Part shown: positions 1 to 4,918 of the stretch, piece after piece | Layout of the letters: each line of letters begins with the position of its first letter | How positions within the stretch are numbered: position 1 is the stretch's first letter | DNA from: an uncultured Chloroflexota bacterium | Lineage (GTDB): Bacteria; Chloroflexota; Dehalococcoidia; SAR202; UBA11138 | NCBI GenBank assembly: GCA_913046025.1 | Contig: CAJWRP010000124.1 | Span: forward strand, 1 to 6,612 | Length of the DNA stretch: 6,612 nt | Direction of reading: 5' to 3' | Notes under the pieces: model-generated | What the model saw: only the letters and a program-made list of their open reading frames with translations | What the model was told of the DNA's origin: nothing | Database searches by the model: none | Made by a program: the position numbers and the translations under genes

Positions 1-170
1 AGGCGGACGACCCCACGGGGCATTTGGCGTTCTTCCTCGAGGCGTTCAAGGCGATGAAAGCAGGCGAACCACCACCCGTGACGGGCGCTGACGCGCGGCG
101 GAATTTAGCGATCATTGACGCGGCGCGCGAAGCTACGCAGACGCGGCGTGGCGTGGAGGTGAAGGCATGA
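1..170 (+). CDS. Gfo/Idh/MocA-type oxidoreductase, C-terminal fragment
   Basis: Only the last ~55 codons are present; the frame runs from base 3 to the TGA at 168-170 and the gene is cut by the window edge. The visible part reads [20 protein letters not shown] followed by [16 protein letters not shown] and a basic tail. This is the usual end of NAD(P)-dependent sugar or inositol dehydrogenases of the Gfo/Idh/MocA family, in which an 'F..A...G..PPVTG.DAR..L.I..AA..A' helix pair closes the protein. The Rossmann domain and catalytic residues lie outside the window, so substrate cannot be stated. Its TGA overlaps the ATG of the next gene (ATGA), indicating translational coupling with the amidohydrolase. 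GC is about 65% or more with G/C-ending codons, clearly above the rest of the window, so this piece may come from a different genome (see the junction entries). Confidence 0.72.
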   Translation, partial: ADDPTGHLAFFLEAFKAMKAGEPPPVTGADARRNLAIIDAAREATQTRRGVEVKA

Positions 171-319
171 GACCCTATATCGACGTGCACTGCCACATCG
201 GCACGACCGTTTCCCGTGCGCCGACGGTAGGCCAGAGCGTTGGGCGTTACATGGCGCGCATGGCCTCGGCCGGCGTTGCGGCCGCCATCCTGAGCCCCAC
301 CGCGGGTGGCCCCCAAGCC
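167..319 (+). pseudogene. Amidohydrolase (TIM-barrel), N-terminal fragment broken at a chimeric junction
   Basis: The frame opens with ATG inside the TGA of the upstream gene and reads [12 protein letters not shown], the beta-1 strand of metal-dependent amidohydrolases with the HxH metal ligands (His8, His10). It continues with a plausible first helix and the strand [17 protein letters not shown]. About residue 51 homology stops: the following residues up to the stop at 401-403 are the antisense reading of an MnmE-like GTPase gene. Full-length family members are about 270-330 residues, so roughly 85% of the protein is missing. Pairing of a Gfo/Idh dehydrogenase with an amidohydrolase in one operon is common in sugar-acid or aromatic degradation clusters, but the substrate cannot be inferred here. 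The break is more likely an assembly or amplification chimera than a biological truncation. Confidence 0.65.
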
Positions 320-397
320 GGCGGTGTCGGCGACGATGACGGGCGCGCCGGCGAGGTCGAGATGGACCTCGATCACGTCGCGGGTGGTGCCGGCGAT
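314..397 (-). pseudogene. MnmE-like GTPase fragment (G2-G3 region), ~28 codons
   Basis: Read on the minus strand, this stretch gives [17 protein letters not shown] then [11 protein letters not shown]. This is the switch I to Walker B (DTAG) region of MnmE/TrmE, the tRNA wobble-uridine modification GTPase; the [11 protein letters not shown].. ADTAGL wording is MnmE-specific, whereas Der has a different sequence here. Nearly every codon ends in G or C and local GC is about 80%, unlike the der and argF DNA to the right. In a real MnmE the G domain sits after ~215 residues, but here it is fused in frame to a Der N-terminus at the conserved GTTRD motif. The other end runs into the antisense of the amidohydrolase at the bases CAAGCC. 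It is best explained as a short foreign insert between two junctions. Confidence 0.6.
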
Positions 398-505
398 GTC
401 TGACACGATAGCCGTCTGTTTTCCTATCAGCCGATTGAATAGAGTGGACTTCCCAACATTGGGCCTCCCCACGATGGCCACCAGAGGCTTGATGCTCGAT
501 ACCAT
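386..505 (-). CDS. der: GTPase Der (EngA), N-terminal fragment
   Basis: The ATG at 505-503 opens [20 protein letters not shown] and continues [25 protein letters not shown] is the first P-loop of Der, the two-GTPase-domain protein needed for maturation of the 50S ribosomal subunit; the [14 protein letters not shown] wording right at the N-terminus is diagnostic for Der. Only about 40 codons are genuine. At the G2 motif (GTTRD) the sequence switches to MnmE-type, so the second GTPase domain and the KH-like domain are absent. An AGAGGA at 519-524 (minus strand) is a rather distant ribosome binding site. The gene starts 54 bp after the argF stop on the same strand and could be co-transcribed with it. 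The loss is attributed to a chimeric contig end, since der is normally essential. Confidence 0.75.
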
Positions 506-559
506 TATTTAACTCTGTTCCTCTTCTTCTGTGCCTTATAGTCTCATTCTTCGATATAA

Positions 560-1471
560 CTAGGAAAAAAGATCGGCAAGAATCGCCTTTTGGGCGTGGA
601 GCCGATTTTCGGCCTGGTCAAACACGACGGACCTCTCGTGATCTATCATACCGTCGGATATCTCCTGGCCGCGATATGCTGGCATATCATGCATGAAAAC
701 AAAATTGGACTTGGCACCCTTCACCAGGCCCTCGTCCACCTTGTAGTCCTTGAATATCCGCAGGCGCTCTGCCTTCTCAGCCTCATGGCCCATGCTCACC
801 CAGGTATCGGTGTAGACCACATCTGCGTCCGCAACCGCCTCACCAGGCTCCTCGAACCAATCGATTTTTGACTCGCTAACAAAGGCCCTTCGCTTCGCTT
901 CTTCAAGCACCGGCGAAGGCATCTGGTGATCCTTGGGGGACGCCAGAACAAAGTCAGTGCCGACAGAGGCACATGCTATGGCTAGACTGGATGCAACATT
1001 ATTGCCGTCACCTATGAAGGCTAACTTCAGGCCGTCGAAGCTACCTTTGTGCTCATGTATAGTCAACAGATCCGCCATTGCCTGACAAGGATGCTCCAAG
1101 TCAGACAGCGCGTTCACGACAGGAATGGATGTATGTTCGGACAGAATCTCCAAGCTCCTGTGGGAGTACACTCTAGCGATGATGCCGTCCACCCAGCGAT
1201 CCAGGACCCTCGCTACGTCCTCTTCAGGTTCGCGAGTGCCAAGACCAACGTCGTCTTTGCTTAGATAAACGCACTGGCCACCAAGCTGTCGTATGCCAAC
1301 TTCAAAGCTAACGCGGGTTCGCAGGGACGGCTTCTCGAATATCAGGGCGAATTGCTTGCCTTCCAGAGGCCGAGCCGTGGCATCAGCCTTGATGGCCTTC
1401 GCCTTCTGTACCATCTGAAGCACTTCTTCTGCCGATAGGTCAGCTACAGATAGGAAATCCTTCCCTTTCAT
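560..1471 (-). CDS. argF: Ornithine carbamoyltransferase
   Basis: Catalyses carbamoyl phosphate + L-ornithine to citrulline in cytosolic arginine biosynthesis. The 303-residue length is normal. Motifs, numbered from this ATG: the carbamoyl-phosphate site SLRTR at 49-53, R100 in the ARVYSH segment, HPCQ at 127-130, the domain-2 GDGNN at 154-158, and the ornithine-specific DTWVSMG loop at 222-228, which distinguishes it from aspartate carbamoyltransferase. The motif that is HCLP in characterised OTCases reads HDMP here (261-264), so the ornithine-facing cysteine is replaced by aspartate. An in-frame GTG lies two codons upstream (1477-1475), but AAGGA at about 1479-1483 sits only 1-2 nt from it and about 7-8 nt from this ATG, so the ATG is preferred. 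der follows 54 bp downstream on the same strand. Identification is firm; arcB (catabolic) is less likely because no arginine deiminase genes are visible. Confidence 0.93.
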   Translation of the reverse strand: MKGKDFLSVADLSAEEVLQMVQKAKAIKADATARPLEGKQFALIFEKPSLRTRVSFEVGIRQLGGQCVYLSKDDVGLGTREPEEDVARVLDRWVDGIIARVYSHRSLEILSEHTSIPVVNALSDLEHPCQAMADLLTIHEHKGSFDGLKLAFIGDGNNVASSLAIACASVGTDFVLASPKDHQMPSPVLEEAKRRAFVSESKIDWFEEPGEAVADADVVYTDTWVSMGHEAEKAERLRIFKDYKVDEGLVKGAKSNFVFMHDMPAYRGQEISDGMIDHERSVVFDQAENRLHAQKAILADLFS

Positions 1472-1776
1472 CCGCACTTCCTTATTTTATTTTTTAGATA
1501 ATAATCGTGACCAAACGGAAAAACCCTATCACCTTTTGGTTCTGGCCGTCCATCCTCATAGACTTCTACTAGACCTAATATATCAGATATAGTGGGCCAA
1601 AAATATTTTCTGTGAGCCCTTATTTAATGCCCTTTTTTCAGGCTAAGGTTTGAGACGGCCAACCGCATCTATTGCTATGCGGTAAAACGCTGGCTCTTAA
1701 TCACCTGTAACACTCTCACTGTACCGAGCTTTATTCAACTCCGTTGCAAAAAAAAGTTTCCCCTGAGCATGTAAAA
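1472..1776. other. AT-rich divergent intergenic region between argF and the M81 pseudogene
   Basis: No convincing gene is seen in these ~300 bases. They should hold the argF promoter on the minus strand; a TATTAT-like -10 occurs at about 1507-1512 (minus strand) but without a good -35 box. Two inverted repeats stand out: TATATC-A-GATATA at 1579-1591, operator-like, and ACCGCAT(8 nt)ATGCGGT at 1662-1683, which has no following T-run and so is not an obvious terminator. A T6 run lies at 1633-1638 after a weak GCCC repeat. No ARG-box match could be recognised confidently. Reading frames here are short and lack protein-like composition. Confidence 0.4.
1579..1591. promoter_or_regulatory. Short perfect palindrome, possible operator upstream of argF
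   Basis: TATATC and GATATA form a 6+6 inverted repeat around a single A, about 110 bp upstream of the argF start. The symmetry fits a dimeric regulator site, but AT-rich DNA produces such palindromes by chance and no second copy is visible in the window. Confidence 0.2.
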
Positions 1777-2382
1777 ATGAGAATCGCGCTGCTTGGCATG
1801 GCCCGTGAGTCCAACACATTTTCCAGGGTCCCTGCCACATACCAGGAGTTTCAGCAGACTGGTTTTGTGCGTGGCCAGGAGCCCGTAGAGGAATACCTGC
1901 ACTCATTTCACACCAACGCGGGCTTTCTGCAAGCCGAGGAAGAGTTCAACTGCCAGGTTGTTTCGCTTCTTTAACCACATGCTGGCCCTATAGGCACGAT
2001 TACAAAGGACGCCTTCGACCGCATCGTAGGTGATATGCTCCAGCTTATATGCGACCAGAGACCGTGGGGCAGAGTCTTCTTATCCAAACATAGCGCCGCA
2101 GTCTCGGAAAAGTACCCTGACGCCGACGGGGAGGTCTGCCGTAGGGTACGAGAGATTGCCGGCCCTGACGTTCCCATCGAAATGAACGTTGACCTGCACG
2201 CCAACGTCTCCCAAATGATGATCGACAACACCACGGTGACTACCTTCTATCGAACCAATCCTCATTTGAACGCCAGGGAACGCGCACTGCACTGTCCAGA
2301 ACTAGTTATCAGGACCATCAAAGGGGACGAGTGCCGCTTTACCCGTTCGAAGCGCAGACCAGATATCCCTAAATCCAACTGA
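1777..2382 (+). pseudogene. M81/MlrC-family metallopeptidase remnant with in-frame stop
   Basis: From ATG 1777 the frame reads MRIALLGMARESNTFSRVP, the N-terminus typical of M81 (microcystinase C, MlrC-like) proteins, and continues to CQVVSLL. It then hits TAA at 1972-1974. The same frame continues without any shift as PHAGPIGTITKDAFDRIVGD, then YPDADGEVCRRVREIAGPDV, NVDLHANVS and RTNPHLNARERA, all conserved family segments. The usual LxLHGAM motif has decayed to LSKHSAA. The protein ends at TGA 2380-2382 after about 200 codons, against about 480-500 in the family, so the C-terminal half is gone and the last ~20 residues no longer resemble the family. There is no clear ribosome binding site. 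A TTG at 1744 in the same frame would only add 11 unconserved residues. A nonsense mutation plus loss of half the gene supports a pseudogene; M81 members are putative Zn-dependent hydrolases with mostly unknown substrates. Confidence 0.82.
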
Positions 2383-2425
2383 AGCATGCCAAGAAGCCCA
2401 AAGCCATTGCATTTCCACATGGGCT

Positions 2426-2431
2426 ATAATA
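2426..2431 (+). promoter_or_regulatory. Candidate -10 box (TATAAT) of the psp cluster
   Basis: A perfect TATAAT lies 49 bp before the ATG of the small membrane protein gene, placing transcription start near 2438. The -35 region is weak: at 16-17 nt spacing only GCCATT/AGCCAT-like bases occur, and a better-looking TTGCAT at 2408-2413 is only 12 nt away. A weak -35 fits an activator-dependent or alternative sigma promoter, but that is inference. Confidence 0.45.
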
Positions 2432-2480
2432 CTTATCAGAATGGTTTCTTGATTCTAGGTCGTAGAGAAGGAGTATTCAC

Positions 2481-2660
2481 ATGGGCAGGTTTACGGGCAG
2501 TGGTCAGATTCTCTTAGGCATTATTCTCATAATTGTGGGTGTCGTGCTTAAGTTAGGAATACTTCAATTTCTCTTAGACGTGGCAGGCATAGTATTCATC
2601 ATTGCCGGAATTGTGATCGGACTGCTCGGCCTGATTGGCCTCTTCAAGAGCAGCGATTAG
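2481..2660 (+). CDS. Small two-helix membrane protein upstream of pspA
   Basis: A 59-residue protein, MGRFTGSGQILLGIILIIVG and onward, ending LIGLFKSSD. It is almost entirely hydrophobic with two predicted transmembrane segments (about 9-24 and 33-55) joined by a short turn with one Lys (K24) and one Asp (D33). The segments are rich in Gly (GII.IIVG, AGIV.GLLGLIG), suggesting tight helix packing; there is no signal peptidase site. An excellent ribosome binding site, AGAAGGAG, lies 7 nt before the ATG. pspA starts 68 bp downstream of its stop on the same strand with no terminator between, so it is probably co-transcribed with pspA and pspAA. That suggests, without proving, a membrane partner or anchor for PspA, in the position occupied by PspB/PspC or LiaI-type proteins in other lineages, to which no sequence similarity is evident. 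Family not recognised. Confidence 0.72.
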   Translation: MGRFTGSGQILLGIILIIVGVVLKLGILQFLLDVAGIVFIIAGIVIGLLGLIGLFKSSD

Positions 2661-2669
2661 TTTTTCCAA

Positions 2670-2697
2670 TTACATTTTCTTTCAGAACAGGTATTGT
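2670..2697 (+). promoter_or_regulatory. Weak candidate promoter directly before pspA
   Basis: TTACAT (2670-2675) and TATTGT (2692-2697) are separated by 16 nt, about 32 bp upstream of the pspA ATG. Both hexamers are imperfect. It could give pspA a start independent of the small membrane gene. Confidence 0.22.
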
Positions 2698-2728
2698 CAC
2701 AGCACGGATAAGACAGAGAGAGGTGGAT

Positions 2729-3457
2729 ATGGGACTACTTTCTAGAATGTCGACAGTAGTAAAAGCCAAAATGACCAAGATCGTAGACGATGCAGAGAAT
2801 CCAAACGAGACCCTGGACTACGCCTACGAGCAACAACTGGAATCCTTAAAGAAGGTCCGCGAGAACGTCACGAAGATGGTCACTGCCAAGCGCATGTTAA
2901 TGAGCCAAGCGGACAAAGCCAAAAAAGACATCGTCGCAATTGATGCCAGGGCACGCAAGGCCATGGAGCTTGGACGAGAAGATCTCGCACGAATGGCGCT
3001 CCAGCACAAACAGACATCCCTCCTTCAGCTGGAGGGCCTGGACCAGCAGATATATGACATGGAGCTGGAACAGGAGAAGCTGACACAGATGCAGCAGCGT
3101 TTGCAGGCGAAAGTCAGCTCCTTCAAGACCAAGAAAGAGGTCATCAAAGCACAGTATAGCGCGGCCCAGGCACAGGTCCGTATAGGCTCAGCCCTTTCCG
3201 GACTGTCAGAAGAGATGGGCGACATATCACTGGCCATTGAGCGCGCCGAGGGGAAGACTGAAAAGCTCAAGGCTAAAGCCGGCGCAATCGATGAGCTTGC
3301 AGAAGCCGGTGTATTGGACGACTTCTCAGACCGCAGCGACCCCATTGGACGCGAACTGGCTCAGCTAACTGCAGCAGCTAATGTTGAGGATGAGCTGGCG
3401 GCCTTGCGCTCCAGCCTACCCACCGCCGAAAAAAAGGCGCTAGGAGACGGTGAATAG
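2729..3457 (+). CDS. pspA: PspA/IM30 (Vipp1) family membrane-stress protein
   Basis: A 242-residue member of the PspA/IM30 family, bacterial relatives of ESCRT-III that assemble on the inner face of the cytoplasmic membrane and protect it against stress and loss of proton motive force. The N-terminal helix MGLLSRMSTVVKAKMTKIVD is amphipathic, matching the MGLF.R.......N...D.AEDP pattern used for membrane binding (here DDAENPNETLDYAYEQ). Residues ~25-190 are charged heptad-rich helix with long coiled coil, including the A..A...LA..AL..K segment at about 70-100. The tail (~200-242) is acidic with ELAALRSSLP, a helix usual in actinobacterial and Chloroflexota forms. The ATG at 2729 is chosen over GTG 2723 because AGAGAGG lies 5 nt before it and the family starts at MGL. 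It is followed after two bases by pspAA and preceded by a small membrane protein; all three share one strand and one terminator. Confidence 0.93.
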   Translation: MGLLSRMSTVVKAKMTKIVDDAENPNETLDYAYEQQLESLKKVRENVTKMVTAKRMLMSQADKAKKDIVAIDARARKAMELGREDLARMALQHKQTSLLQLEGLDQQIYDMELEQEKLTQMQQRLQAKVSSFKTKKEVIKAQYSAAQAQVRIGSALSGLSEEMGDISLAIERAEGKTEKLKAKAGAIDELAEAGVLDDFSDRSDPIGRELAQLTAAANVEDELAALRSSLPTAEKKALGDGE

Positions 3458-3459
3458 TA

Positions 3460-3738
3460 ATGATCGTGCGAATTATGACAGAAGGCCAGTACGACCTGCC
3501 TGGAGCCTTCATCGATGAGCTAAACCACATCGACAATGACCTGGTTGAAGTGGTGGCAGATGAAAACGAAGTTGAGTTCGCCACCCTGCTCAAGAAGATG
3601 CTCGACCTTGTGCGAGACAATGGCACACCCGTGCCAATTGACGATCTGGTGGAATCTGACCTAGTCCTGCCAGAGCCAGACATTACCCTGCTCGAAGCCG
3701 AAGAGGTATTTGTGGGCGAAGGGCTCGTTCCGGGATAA
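3460..3738 (+). CDS. pspAA: PspA-associated protein PspAA
   Basis: A 92-residue acidic soluble protein beginning MIVRIMTEGQYDLPGAFIDE, matching my recollection of the PspAA domain: MIVRI..EGQY.L.......LN..D..., then a helix around ATLLKKMLDLVRDNGTPVP, and a C-terminal D..V.SD.VLP..D..L.E. PspAA is described as a small domain encoded next to PspA in Actinobacteria, Chloroflexota, cyanobacterial and archaeal genomes; its biochemical function is unknown and it is thought to modulate PspA. There is no signal peptide or membrane helix. The ATG lies 2 bp after the pspA stop, and GGTGA within the pspA end (7 nt upstream) and AGGAGA (about 13 nt) can serve as ribosome binding site, implying coupled translation and roughly matched production with PspA. 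A strong terminator follows 33 bp after the stop. Assignment is from recalled family patterns. Confidence 0.82.
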   Translation: MIVRIMTEGQYDLPGAFIDELNHIDNDLVEVVADENEVEFATLLKKMLDLVRDNGTPVPIDDLVESDLVLPEPDITLLEAEEVFVGEGLVPG

Positions 3739-3770
3739 TCAACGGCTGCCTTCACCAAGAACGCAAATAG

Positions 3771-3803
3771 ACGGGGACTCGCTCAGGAGTGTCCCCGTTT
3801 TTC
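3771..3803 (+). terminator. Intrinsic terminator of the psp cluster
   Basis: ACGGGGAC (3771-3778) pairs perfectly with GTCCCCGT (3791-3798) around a 12-nt loop, followed by TTTTCTTT. GC-rich stem plus T-tract immediately downstream of pspAA marks the end of the operon. Confidence 0.85.
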
Positions 3804-3864
3804 TTTCCTCTGCAAATGCACTATCGACACTATGGTGATTCTCCCTGCCGATTCGCCACAAAAC

Positions 3865-3873
3865 TGTTATTAT
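3865..3873 (+). promoter_or_regulatory. Extended -10 promoter candidate for the aldo/keto reductase gene
   Basis: TGTTATTAT contains the TGn extension followed by TATTAT (3868-3873), one mismatch from consensus, 37 bp before the AKR ATG. No TTGACA-like -35 occurs at 16-18 nt, as is usual for extended -10 promoters. Its position just after the psp terminator makes it the natural start for the AKR-holB-PSP1 unit. Confidence 0.4.
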
Positions 3874-3910
3874 TTGCATACCTTAACTTAGTCACTTAGG
3901 GGTTGAGACC

Positions 3911-4918
3911 ATGAAATACCGTCACCTTGGCAACACCGGTCTTGAGATATCGGAGATCGTATTTGGAGCGGGAGCGGTAGGCGGCGCCGTCTTCCGAGGC
4001 GAGCGGCAGTCTAGGCTAGAGGTCGTCCGAAAGGCCCTGGAGCATGGCATAAATTGGATTGACACCGCAGCCAGCTACGGCGACGGCCAGTCAGAAGAGA
4101 ATCTGGGCTGGATTCTTCGGCAATTGGGCGCGGAACCGCACTTATCCACCAAGGTCAGCATCCGCGAGGACCATCTCAACGATATCCCAGGGGAGATTGA
4201 ACGGTCCATGGAAGCCAGCCTTCGCAGGCTCCAAAGAGATAGCGTCGACCTGATACAGCTCCATACGCCTGTCACCAGCGCCAGAGGCCAGTTCAGAGGC
4301 TCGATAGCCCTGGACGACGTAATGGGATCCAAGGGCGTACTGGAAGGCTTTGAACGCCTTCGCAACCGCGGCCTCGTCCGTTTCTTCGGCTTCACTGGAT
4401 TCGGGGACACCGCCTGCCTTCACCACATGATTGAAAGCGGACGTATTCACACTGTCCAAGCTTATTACAACATGTTAAATCCCAGCGCTGGTCGGCCAGT
4501 ACCCGCCGGGTTTAAGGCTCACGACTACGAGACCCTGATTGATTTCGCAGCATCAAAAAACGTTGGTATCTTGAATATTCGGGTTTTGGCTGCAGGCGCT
4601 ATCGTAGGCCAGCAACCACCCGGCGCTGATGAGGGACTGTCACCGGGTTCCAGCGCAACCGATGACATGAAGCGGGGCAAGCAGCTAAGAAAAGTCCTCG
4701 GCGATATGCACATCAGTGGCACTAACGCGCAGACAGCCATCCGGTATGGACTGGCGCACCCAGGTGTGTCTGGAGTGCTGGTGGGCTTCGCCAAGCCTGA
4801 GCATGTTGATGAGGCTGTCGCAGCCTTGGACCTGGGCCAACTGCCTGATGCCCTGGCTATGGCTCTGGACGAACTTTACTCCTCGAACTTCCACTTGCCT
4901 AAGGAGGCCACCCAATAG
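3911..4918 (+). CDS. Aldo/keto reductase
   Basis: A 335-residue NADPH-type aldo/keto reductase, a cytosolic (beta/alpha)8 barrel reducing aldehydes or ketones. It opens MKYRHLGNTGLEISEIVFGA, the standard start of the YgdS/L-galactose-dehydrogenase-like branch. The catalytic tetrad is intact: Asp51 and Tyr56 in IDTAASYGDGQSEENLG, Lys81 in LSTKV, and His118 in DLIQLHTP. The cofactor-phosphate end is recognisable in TAIRYGLAHPGVSGVLVGF (about 275-293), although the usual R/N pattern is not strict. The IRVLAAGA strand (223-230) matches the 'spontaneous R-P-L-A-G-G' position with substitutions. AGGGG lies about 9 nt before the ATG. Its last codons contain an AAGGAGG that serves the next gene, and its TAG overlaps the putative ATA start of holB (ATAG). 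True substrate is unknown; linkage to holB is probably only transcriptional. Confidence 0.9.
   Translation: MKYRHLGNTGLEISEIVFGAGAVGGAVFRGERQSRLEVVRKALEHGINWIDTAASYGDGQSEENLGWILRQLGAEPHLSTKVSIREDHLNDIPGEIERSMEASLRRLQRDSVDLIQLHTPVTSARGQFRGSIALDDVMGSKGVLEGFERLRNRGLVRFFGFTGFGDTACLHHMIESGRIHTVQAYYNMLNPSAGRPVPAGFKAHDYETLIDFAASKNVGILNIRVLAAGAIVGQQPPGADEGLSPGSSATDDMKRGKQLRKVLGDMHISGTNAQTAIRYGLAHPGVSGVLVGFAKPEHVDEAVAALDLGQLPDALAMALDELYSSNFHLPKEATQ
4901..4907 (+). promoter_or_regulatory. Consensus Shine-Dalgarno that defines the holB start
   Basis: AAGGAGG is complementary to the 16S rRNA 3' end over seven bases. It sits inside the AKR coding sequence, exactly 7 nt (CCACCCA) before the ATA at 4915-4917. 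No ATG, GTG or TTG lies at a workable distance, so it points to translation beginning at the ATA. Confidence 0.7.

Noticed and set aside
1..505. A minus-strand frame open from ATG 505 to base 1, which could be called one protein
   Set aside because: Only 505 to about 314 resembles any GTPase, and it is itself a Der/MnmE hybrid; the rest is antisense of the dehydrogenase and amidohydrolase frames in GC-rich DNA, where long open antisense frames are expected.
306..512. Plus-strand frame of 68 codons
   Set aside because: It is the antisense of the Der/MnmE P-loop region and has no family resemblance or ribosome binding site.
1543..1661. Long-range inverted 8-mer TGGCCGTC / GACGGCCA as a mobile-element end pair
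   Set aside because: The repeats are too short, there is no target duplication and no transposase between them; chance is adequate.
1662..1683. Hairpin ACCGCAT/ATGCGGT as an intrinsic terminator
   Set aside because: Stem is only 7 bp with moderate GC and neither side is followed by a T-tract suitable for termination.
1972..1974. The in-frame TAA in the M81 gene as programmed readthrough or recoding
   Set aside because: TAA is not a selenocysteine or pyrrolysine codon, no stimulatory structure is obvious, and the gene is also missing its C-terminal half, so decay is simpler.
3025..3758. Long minus-strand frames opposite pspA and pspAA
   Set aside because: They are Ser-rich shadow frames of well-identified plus-strand genes, without ribosome binding sites.
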